7,598 nucleotides of DNA from GCA-003244245 sp036494005. GTDB taxonomy: Bacteria > Actinomycetota > Actinomycetes > Mycobacteriales > Pseudonocardiaceae. Shown here one piece after another: positions 1-5,199 of the stretch (position 1 is the first letter of the stretch; each line of letters opens with the position of its first letter). The position numbers and the translations under genes are program-made. The notes under the pieces were generated by a model. That model was not told the origin of the DNA. It saw only the letters and a program-made list of their open reading frames with translations, and did not search any database. The stretch covers positions 1 through 7,598 of the forward strand of contig DASXOV010000072.1 in NCBI GenBank assembly GCA_036494005.1. Direction: 5' to 3'.

Positions 1-1
1 G

Positions 2-75
2 TGCCCCCGGTGGGAGTCGAACCCACACTGGACGGGTTTTGAGTCCGTTGCCTCTGCCGGTTGGGCTACGGGGGC
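2..75 (-). tRNA. tRNA with anticodon CAA (reads UUG, Leu), class I-shaped
   Basis: The minus strand folds into a full cloverleaf. The acceptor stem is GCCCCCG/CGGGGGC (7 of 7 pairs), the D-stem GCC/GGC, and the T-arm GTGGG-TTCGACT-CCCAC. The anticodon loop is CTCAAAA, with T33 followed by CAA (positions 40-38) and two A. The discriminator base is A (position 2), and a C follows at position 1, where the window ends, so an encoded CCA tail cannot be judged. The anticodon stem has one A-C mismatch at its loop end. The variable region is only five bases (CCAGT), whereas bacterial tRNA-Leu normally has a long variable arm. The tRNA fold is certain; the Leu identity rests on the anticodon alone. 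Confidence 0.9.
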
Positions 76-84
76 GTGCGGCCT

Positions 85-113
85 GCGGGATCACAGGCTG
101 TTCGCGGGATCAC
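85..113. repeat. 10-bp direct repeat (GCGGGATCAC) spaced 19 bp apart
   Basis: GCGGGATCAC occurs at 85-94 and 104-113, in the gap between the leftward tRNA and the rightward pdtaR gene. The first copy lies in a small hairpin, gcctg (81-85) with caggc (94-98). The second ends beside a possible tRNA -10 box, TACAGT on the minus strand (117-112). It could be a regulatory pair or chance. Confidence 0.4.
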
Positions 114-157
114 TGTACGGGCCTGCCTCATGCGCTCCCGATGGTGTCCATTCACGT

Positions 158-163
158 TATCCT
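158..163 (+). promoter_or_regulatory. Candidate -10 box for pdtaR
   Basis: TATCCT fits the actinobacterial TANNNT -10 pattern and lies 38 bases before the chosen pdtaR start, implying a leader of about 30 bases. No convincing -35 hexamer is seen at the usual spacing, so this is a weak call. Confidence 0.3.
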
Positions 164-201
164 GCACCAATCGCACTCGCGTGCACGGACGGAGGTCTCC
201 G

Positions 202-825
202 GTGACTCAGCAGGCCGAAGCGGGTCCTCAGGCGCCTGCGCCTGACGTGACTCCCACCGCACGTAGGGTGCTCGTCGCCGAGGACGATGCCCTGATCCGT
301 CTCGATCTCGTGGAGATCCTCTCCGAGGAGGGCTACGCGGTCGTCGGTGAGGCAGGGGACGGCGAGGAGGCTGTTGAGCTGGCTGAACGGCTGCGCCCCG
401 ACATTGTGATCATGGACGTGAAGATGCCGAAGATGGACGGCATCGATGCGGCCTCGATCATCGCGGAGCGGCGGATCGCCCCGGTGGTCATCCTCACCGC
501 CTTCAGCCAGCGCGAACTGGTCGAGCGGGCCCGCGACGCCGGAGCCATGGCCTACCTGGTCAAGCCGTTCAGCCGCCGGGACCTGGTGCCTGCAGTCGAA
601 CTGGCGATGTCGCGGTTCCGCGAACTGACCGCGCTGGAAACCGAGATGGCCGGGCTTGCCGACCGCCTGGAGACCCGGAAGGCGGTGGAGCGGGCCAAGG
701 GCCTCCTGATGGCTCGGCACGGTCTCGCCGAACCCGAGGCTTTCCGCTGGATCCAGCGCAACGCGATGGATCGCCGAACCACCATGAAGGCCGTGGCACA
801 GGCAGTCATCGACAATCTGACCTGA
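202..825 (+). CDS. pdtaR: PdtaR-like response regulator with ANTAR RNA-binding domain
   Basis: This encodes a 207-residue cytoplasmic response regulator. Residues about 22-137 form a receiver domain: acidic pocket E27-D28-D29, phospho-acceptor D72 in IMDVKMP, T99 in ILTAF and K121 in LVKPF. Residues about 142-205 form a helical ANTAR domain (ERAKGLLM, AFRWIQR, MDRRTTMK), which in this family binds paired RNA hairpins and prevents transcription termination or alters translation. The protein closely resembles the M. tuberculosis PdtaR (Rv1626) sequence as I remember it; the partner there is the histidine kinase PdtaS, which is not in this window. The GTG start at 202 is chosen because GGAGG (191-195) sits six bases upstream and the resulting N-terminus is a short Pro/Ala-rich lead, as in the mycobacterial protein; an in-frame ATG at 61 would lie inside the tRNA gene. 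The gene is probably monocistronic, ending in the hairpin at 859-893. Confidence 0.93.
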   Translation: MTQQAEAGPQAPAPDVTPTARRVLVAEDDALIRLDLVEILSEEGYAVVGEAGDGEEAVELAERLRPDIVIMDVKMPKMDGIDAASIIAERRIAPVVILTAFSQRELVERARDAGAMAYLVKPFSRRDLVPAVELAMSRFRELTALETEMAGLADRLETRKAVERAKGLLMARHGLAEPEAFRWIQRNAMDRRTTMKAVAQAVIDNLT

Positions 826-827
826 TC

Positions 828-849
828 CAGGCATAACTCAGGCATAACT
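828..849. repeat. Perfect 11-bp tandem repeat (CAGGCATAACT x2)
   Basis: CAGGCATAACT occurs at 828-838 and immediately again at 839-849, starting two bases after the pdtaR stop codon. The period of 11 is close to one helical turn, so this may be a paired protein-binding site or a recent slippage duplication. Its role is unknown. Confidence 0.6.
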
Positions 850-858
850 GTCGGTCAC

Positions 859-893
859 CCGCCCGGCGCCGGCCCGTGTGGCCGCCCGGGCGG
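859..893 (+). terminator. GC-rich hairpin, probable pdtaR terminator
   Basis: The outer stem ccgcccgg (859-866) pairs with ccgggcgg (886-893), 8 bp without mismatch. After a small internal loop, an inner stem cggcc (870-874) pairs with ggccg (880-884), closing a five-base loop (875-879). It starts 34 bases after the pdtaR stop. There is no U-tract, which is common for actinobacterial terminators. Its position before the next gene's leader supports a terminator, but it could also be attenuating structure for livK. Confidence 0.45.
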
Positions 894-964
894 CGTTGCG
901 GCAGAGGATCACATCTTCGTCACGACCAGCTACCGACCCCGCCCGCGACAACACCGACAGGATT

Positions 965-1019
965 ACGGTCTGGTGACCTGATGGCGGGTCGCCGACGTTG
1001 AGGCTGCCCGCAGCACCGT
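965..1019 (+). promoter_or_regulatory. Possible three-way-junction leader structure before livK
   Basis: Three nested pairings occur just before the ribosome binding site. P1 is acggt (965-969) with accgt (1015-1019). P2 is ggtgacc (972-978) with ggtcgcc (987-993), including one G-U pair. P3 is gctg (1003-1006) with cagc (1011-1014). P1 encloses P2 and P3. It matches no riboswitch family that I recognise, and in a GC-rich leader such pairings can arise by chance. No transcription start is mapped, so it is unknown whether the whole element is transcribed. Confidence 0.25.
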
Positions 1020-1037
1020 CTTTCAAAGGAGACATGC

Positions 1038-2363
1038 ATGGCGCAGCGCACAGTGCTCCGTGCGGCGGCCGTACTCGGGGCACTGTCGGTCGTCTTGGCC
1101 GGTTGCAGCTCCAGTGGTGGGAACAACTCCGCCCCGGGCACCCAGCCCGCCACCGGCACACCGTCCGCGAAGAGCTGCCAGCCCGCGCAGGCCAAGTCGA
1201 CTGGGCAACCGAGCACCGAGCCGTTGAAGATCGGTTCGCTGCTCCCCGAGACCGGCAGCCTGGCCTTCCTCGGCCCCCCCGAGTTCGCCGGCGTCGAGGT
1301 GGCCGTCAAGGAGGTCAACGCCGCCGGTGGCGTGCTCGGCCACCCGGTGACCCATGTTCGGGGTGACTCGGGCGACGACAAGACCGACACCGCGAACCAG
1401 ACCGTCGACCGGGAACTCGGCCAGGGCGTGCAGACCATCGTCGGCGCCGCCGCCTCCGGGGTGACCAAGCTGGTGATCGACAAGATCACCGGCGCCGGTG
1501 TGGTGGAGTTCTCCCCGGCCAACACCTCTGACGAATTCACCTGCTGGGCCGACAAAGGCCTGTACTTCCGGACCGCTCCGCCGGATGTCCTGCAGTCCCA
1601 GGCGCTCGCCGGGCTGATCGGTACCGACGGTGCGCAGCGGGTGGCCATCCTGGCCCGCAACGACCCGTACGGCAGTGGCCTGGCCGCCAACACGGTCAAG
1701 AACCTGACCGATGCGGGCATTCCGCAGGATCAGATCAAGAAGGTCATCTACGACCCGAACGCGAGCTCCTACAACACCGAGATCGACAGCATCCGTCAGT
1801 TCAACCCGGACGCGATCGCGGTCATCGGCTTCGACGAGTCGAAGAAGATCCTCACCAGGATGAGCGAGGTGCAGATCGGTCCCGGAAAGAAGCTCGTCTA
1901 CGGCACCGACGGGAACATGGGCAACGCACTGGGGCAGGGTCTGCCCCCCGGCCTGCTCAACGGCATGAAGGGCACCACGCCGCTGACCAAGCTGTCCGGC
2001 GACTTCGAGCGTCGGCTGAAGGCGCAGGACCCCGGGCTGGTGGACTTCAACTATGCCGGTGAGGCGTACGACGCCGTCATCATCACGGCATTGGCGGCCG
2101 ACGAGGCGAAGTCGACCAAGGGTCCGGACATCGCCACCCAGATCAACGGCATCACCCGGGACGGCGAGAAGTGCACCAGTTACGCGCAGTGCAAGGCCAT
2201 CATCGACAAGGGCGGTAACCCCGCCTACGTCGGCGCAACCGGCGCGCTGGCCTTCACCGCGGCCGGTGAGCCTGGCAGTGGCAGCTACGGCATTCTGCAC
2301 TTCGACGCGCAGAACAAGATCGATGACGCCCGCACCGAGTACAAGATCGTAGGCAGTTCCTGA
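1038..2363 (+). CDS. livK: Branched-chain amino acid-type ABC transporter substrate-binding lipoprotein
   Basis: A 441-residue extracytoplasmic binding protein of the Leu/Ile/Val-binding (Peripla_BP_6) family. Residues 1-22 are a lipoprotein signal peptide with lipobox L20-A21-G22-C23; the acylated C23 would anchor it outside the membrane. A Ser/Gly/Pro-rich linker runs to about residue 62, followed by the two-lobed binding fold: LKIGSLLPETG at its start, the NAAGGVLG motif (94-101), and a GAAASGVT stretch at the place where family members grip the ligand's amino and carboxylate groups. Cysteines near the C-terminus (EKCTSYAQC) may form a disulfide. The ATG at 1038 is preceded by AAAGGAG (1025-1031), six bases away. 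It faces the livHMGF operon rather than being part of it. The ligand cannot be read from sequence: branched-chain amino acids, other amino acids, amides or urea are possible. The symbol follows family usage; livJ would be equally fair. Confidence 0.88.
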   Translation: MAQRTVLRAAAVLGALSVVLAGCSSSGGNNSAPGTQPATGTPSAKSCQPAQAKSTGQPSTEPLKIGSLLPETGSLAFLGPPEFAGVEVAVKEVNAAGGVLGHPVTHVRGDSGDDKTDTANQTVDRELGQGVQTIVGAAASGVTKLVIDKITGAGVVEFSPANTSDEFTCWADKGLYFRTAPPDVLQSQALAGLIGTDGAQRVAILARNDPYGSGLAANTVKNLTDAGIPQDQIKKVIYDPNASSYNTEIDSIRQFNPDAIAVIGFDESKKILTRMSEVQIGPGKKLVYGTDGNMGNALGQGLPPGLLNGMKGTTPLTKLSGDFERRLKAQDPGLVDFNYAGEAYDAVIITALAADEAKSTKGPDIATQINGITRDGEKCTSYAQCKAIIDKGGNPAYVGATGALAFTAAGEPGSGSYGILHFDAQNKIDDARTEYKIVGSS

Positions 2364-2378
2364 GCCGACCCGCACCAA

Positions 2379-2414
2379 CGCCGGGGCCGCCGACAGCCGT
2401 CTGCGGCCCCGGCG
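2379..2414. terminator. Bidirectional terminator hairpin between livK and livF
   Basis: CGCCGGGGCCGC (2379-2390) is exactly complementary to GCGGCCCCGGCG (2403-2414), a perfect 12-bp GC stem. Inside it, gac (2392-2394) pairs with gtc (2399-2401) around the loop agcc. It lies 15 bases after the livK stop and 13 bases beyond the livF stop on the other strand, so it can serve both convergent units. Neither side has a clear U-tract. Confidence 0.8.
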
Positions 2415-2427
2415 CAGTTCTGGGGTG

Positions 2428-3237
2428 TTATCTGGCTTCGCTCGATCCGGCCAGACTGCCCAGGTAGAGCTCGATCACCTTCGGGTCGTTCATCAGTGCG
2501 GCGCCGGTGTCGGTGTAGGCATTGCGGCCCTGGTCCAGCACGTAGCCGCGGTCGCAGATCTGCAGGCAACGCCGGGCGTTCTGCTCGACCATGATGATCG
2601 AGATACCGGTCGCGTTGATTTTCTTGCAGCGGACGAATACCTCATCGGCGAACATCGGCGACAGGCCTGCGGAGGGCTCGTCGAGCAACAACACCGACGG
2701 CTCCATCATCAGTGCCCGGCCCATTGCGACCATCTGCCGCTCACCCCCGGAGAGTGCCCCGGCCTTGGTATTACGCCGCTCTCCGAGCAGTGGGAACAAG
2801 GAGCACACCGTGTCGAAGCGGCCGGCGAAAGCACGTGGCCGCAGGTAGGCGCCCATCTGCATGTTCTCCTCGATGGTCAGCGAGGGGAACACGTTGTTGT
2901 TCTGCGGCACGTAGCCCACGCCCAGGGTGACCAGGATGTGCGCCTTCGCGGAGGTGATGTCCTTTCCGCGTAGCTGCACCGTGCCGGCGCGCACCGGGAT
3001 GAGCCCGAACATGGCTTTGAGCAGGGTCGACTTGCCCGCGCCGTTGGGCCCGATGATGCCGACGATCTCGCCTTCACGGAGGAAGAAGTTGCAGTCCTCC
3101 AGGATGTTGACGCCAGGCAGATAACCGGCCGCCAGGTCGTCGGCTCGCAGCAGCGCACCGTGCGCCAGCTCGCGGTGCCGTTGCGGCATCGCGGCGAGCT
3201 CAGCGGGGGAAGGCTCACCTCCGGTCGGGGTGTTCAC
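2428..3237 (-). CDS. livF: Branched-chain amino acid ABC transporter ATP-binding protein LivF
   Basis: A 269-residue cytoplasmic ATPase subunit. An extra N-terminal stretch of about 30 residues precedes the ABC core. Walker A is GPNGAGKS (63-70), the Q-loop glutamine is Q112 in YVPQNNNVF, the signature is LSGGE (162-166), Walker B is LLLDEP with D186 and E187, and the switch position is MVEQNA with Q219 in place of histidine. Glutamine there is normal for LivF proteins, as is YVPQ..NVFPSLTIEEN, so this is LivF rather than LivG. The GTG start at 3237 has AGGAGGG (3250-3244) six bases upstream. It overlaps the end of livG by 23 bases, which suggests coupled translation. It is the last gene of the livHMGF operon and ends at the shared terminator hairpin. 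A later ATG (M17) exists but lacks an equally good ribosome site. Confidence 0.92.
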   Translation of the reverse strand: MNTPTGGEPSPAELAAMPQRHRELAHGALLRADDLAAGYLPGVNILEDCNFFLREGEIVGIIGPNGAGKSTLLKAMFGLIPVRAGTVQLRGKDITSAKAHILVTLGVGYVPQNNNVFPSLTIEENMQMGAYLRPRAFAGRFDTVCSLFPLLGERRNTKAGALSGGERQMVAMGRALMMEPSVLLLDEPSAGLSPMFADEVFVRCKKINATGISIIMVEQNARRCLQICDRGYVLDQGRNAYTDTGAALMNDPKVIELYLGSLAGSSEAR

Positions 3238-4207
3238 GCTCGTCCCTCCTGGCGTGCCGGGGTGCTGGGGTCGCGGTGGGTGTGGACAGGTCCTCGCCGC
3301 GTTCGATGGCCGCCCCGAGTTCGCTCTCGATCTCGGCGACGAGCTCCGCCGTCTCGCCCACCGGGTTGCCCTCGGCGTCGAACTCCAGCGCGCGGTCGTG
3401 ATGCGAACCGAGGTAGGCGTCCACCACGGCCCGGTTGGACGCCAGCGCCTGCGGTGGCCCCTCAGCGATCACACTGCCCTGGGCCATCACCACCACCCAA
3501 TCGCTGATGTCGCGGATCACGTCCATGTCATGCTCGACGAACACCACCGTCATGCCGTCATCGCGCAGTGACTTGACGTGCTGCAGCAGGCTCTCGGTCA
3601 GCGCCGGGTTCACTCCGGCCATCGGCTCGTCGAGCATCACCACGGTCGGATCCATCATCAGTGCCCTGGCCATCTCCAGCAGCTTGCGTTGCCCGCCGGA
3701 CAGTGATCCCGCCAGATCGTGGGCCTTGGTGTCCAGCCGGAATCGGGTGAGCAGTTCCATGGCCTTGCCGGTGATGGCGTGCTCCTGCGCTCCCCAGGTG
3801 CTGAGCAGCGCACCGAAGAATCGCTCCCCGGTCTGGTTGGGCGCGCCGAGGCGCATGTTGTCCAGCACGGTCAGCCTGGCCAGTGCCTTGGTGAGCTGGA
3901 AGGTGCGGACCACCCCGCGCCGGGCGACCTGGTGTGGGGCCAGCCGGGCCAGCGATGCCCCGTCGAAGGTCCACCGGCCGGAATCGGCCCGGTCGAATCC
4001 GGTGAGCAGGTTGAACAGCGTGGTCTTGCCCGCACCGTTCGGGCCGATCAGCCCGGTGATACTGCGTCGCTGGATCTCCAGATGCGCCACGTCGACGGCC
4101 TTGAGACCCCCGAACGAGCGGGTGACCGAATCGATCACCAGGACCGGGTCGGGCTTCGCGGCGCCCGGCACGGCGGGAACAGTGCGGAGCGGGTTCTCAC
4201 CGTCCAT
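3215..4207 (-). CDS. livG: Branched-chain amino acid ABC transporter ATP-binding protein LivG, with long C-terminal tail
   Basis: A 330-residue cytoplasmic ATPase that pairs with LivF. The core starts at about residue 22. Walker A is GPNGAGKT (55-62), the Q-loop is RTFQLTKAL with Q104, the signature is LSGGQ (169-173), Walker B is VVMLDEP with D193 and E194, and the H-loop is VEHD with H226. The VVRTFQ motif and MDVI..ISDWVVVM segment are typical of LivG. The family is usually about 250-260 residues; here some 60-70 more follow the core, first acidic (GETAELVAEIESELGAAI) and then Pro/Arg/His-rich. The ATG at 4207 is chosen because AGGAGGAGG lies just upstream; the open frame extends to 4342, but that part overlaps livM and reads as non-coding shadow. 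It overlaps livM by 11 bases and livF by 23 bases. Confidence 0.92.
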   Translation of the reverse strand: MDGENPLRTVPAVPGAAKPDPVLVIDSVTRSFGGLKAVDVAHLEIQRRSITGLIGPNGAGKTTLFNLLTGFDRADSGRWTFDGASLARLAPHQVARRGVVRTFQLTKALARLTVLDNMRLGAPNQTGERFFGALLSTWGAQEHAITGKAMELLTRFRLDTKAHDLAGSLSGGQRKLLEMARALMMDPTVVMLDEPMAGVNPALTESLLQHVKSLRDDGMTVVFVEHDMDVIRDISDWVVVMAQGSVIAEGPPQALASNRAVVDAYLGSHHDRALEFDAEGNPVGETAELVAEIESELGAAIERGEDLSTPTATPAPRHARRDEREHPDRR

Positions 4208-5195
4208 CCAGCAGCACCTCCTCCTTCTTACCGAAGATGCCTTGCGGCCGGAACACCACGAGCAGCGCCAGCGCCACCCCGACCAGCACGAACCGGATGG
4301 CGCCCACATCTTCGCTCTGGATGAACCCGAGCAACGGTTCACCGCCCGCGGTGATCTGGCGGAGCACGTTGTCGGTGATGGAGAACACGAACAACAAGAT
4401 CATGGAGCCGATGACCGGGCCGAAGATCCGGGCGGCCCCGCCGATGATGAGCGCCACGTAGGCGAAGAAGGTCTGTGGCGGGGAGTAGAAGTCCGGGGTC
4501 AATGACTGGGTCGCCAGCGCGTAGACGATTCCGCCGATCGCGCCGAACACTCCGCCCAGCACCAGCGCCTGCATCTTGTAGGCGAAGACGTTCTTGCCGA
4601 GTGCTCGTGCCGCGTCCTCGTCCTCGCGGATCGCTGTGAGTACCCGTCCCCACGGACTGCGCACCAGCAGGTACACCAGCAGCAGCGACAACCCGACAAT
4701 CGCCCAGCCCGTGCAGATCGCCCACAGATCCTGGCCGAGGAATCGCACCCCGAGCAGCTCATAAGTGCGCCCGTTATCGAACGGGCTGAGGTCGCGGAAG
4801 CCGGTGCCATAGCCGGTGAGTCCCTGAGTGCCACCGGAGAAGCCGGTCATCGAGGTCGACCGGGTGATGAGCCGCAGGATCTCCGCGGCCGCGATGGTGA
4901 CGATCGCCAGGTAGTCGGCGCGCAGTCGCAGCGTCGGGATCCCGAGCAGCAGGGCGAGCACCACGCCGGCGGCCAGCCCGACCAGCACCCCCATCCACAA
5001 CGGCAGGCCGAAGTTCTCCACCGCGATCCCCATGCCGTACGCGCCGACCAGGGCGAAACCGATCTGGCCGAAGTTGAGCAGGCCGGTGTACCCGAAATGG
5101 ATGTTGAGCCCGATCGCCAGCAGGGTGAAGAAGATCGCCTGGGGACCGACCATCTGCGCGATCCCGTTGCCGAGCACACTCGGGATGTCGATCAT
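4197..5195 (-). CDS. livM: Branched-chain amino acid ABC transporter permease LivM
   Basis: A 332-residue integral membrane permease of the LivM type (BPD_transp_2 family). Hydrophobic segments alternate with short loops along the chain. The diagnostic FGYTGLLNFGQIGF motif starts at residue 34, TLRLRADYLAIVTIA at about 88-102, and an EAA-like coupling loop lies at about 183-203 (GRVLTAIREDEDAARALGKN), which docks on the ATPases. The C-terminus, VVFRPQGIFGKK, is typical. Two starts are in frame: GTG at 5216, without a good ribosome site and overlapping livH, and ATG at 5195, with GGGTGA (5206-5201) five bases upstream. The ATG is preferred, leaving only four bases after the livH stop. With LivH it should form the translocation channel. 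Confidence 0.91.
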   Translation of the reverse strand: MIDIPSVLGNGIAQMVGPQAIFFTLLAIGLNIHFGYTGLLNFGQIGFALVGAYGMGIAVENFGLPLWMGVLVGLAAGVVLALLLGIPTLRLRADYLAIVTIAAAEILRLITRSTSMTGFSGGTQGLTGYGTGFRDLSPFDNGRTYELLGVRFLGQDLWAICTGWAIVGLSLLLVYLLVRSPWGRVLTAIREDEDAARALGKNVFAYKMQALVLGGVFGAIGGIVYALATQSLTPDFYSPPQTFFAYVALIIGGAARIFGPVIGSMILLFVFSITDNVLRQITAGGEPLLGFIQSEDVGAIRFVLVGVALALLVVFRPQGIFGKKEEVLLDGR

Positions 5196-5199
5196 GTCA

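Noticed and set aside
157..834. A 225-codon open frame antisense to pdtaR
   Set aside because: The plus strand encodes an unmistakable receiver-ANTAR protein; the antisense product is rich in His/Arg/Gly without a domain and is explained by third-position GC.
881..894. Perfect 14-bp palindrome GCCGCCCGGGCGGC as a separate operator
   Set aside because: It is contained in the larger hairpin at 859-893 and is made only of G and C, so it is better explained as part of that stem.
1034..1040. An earlier ATG at 1034 as the livK start
   Set aside because: It is out of frame with livK and only two bases after the AAAGGAG site; ATG at 1038 has the proper spacing and opens the lipoprotein signal peptide.
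1023..2378. A 451-codon open frame antisense to the whole livK gene
   Set aside because: It is a shadow of the high-GC codon bias of livK. It crosses the livK ribosome site, lacks recognisable domains, and livK has clear family motifs and a lipobox.
3435..4505. A 356-codon plus-strand open frame across livG and livM
   Set aside because: It spans two real genes on the other strand that show Walker A, signature, Walker B and permease motifs. Its own product is low-complexity Ser/Arg/Pro.
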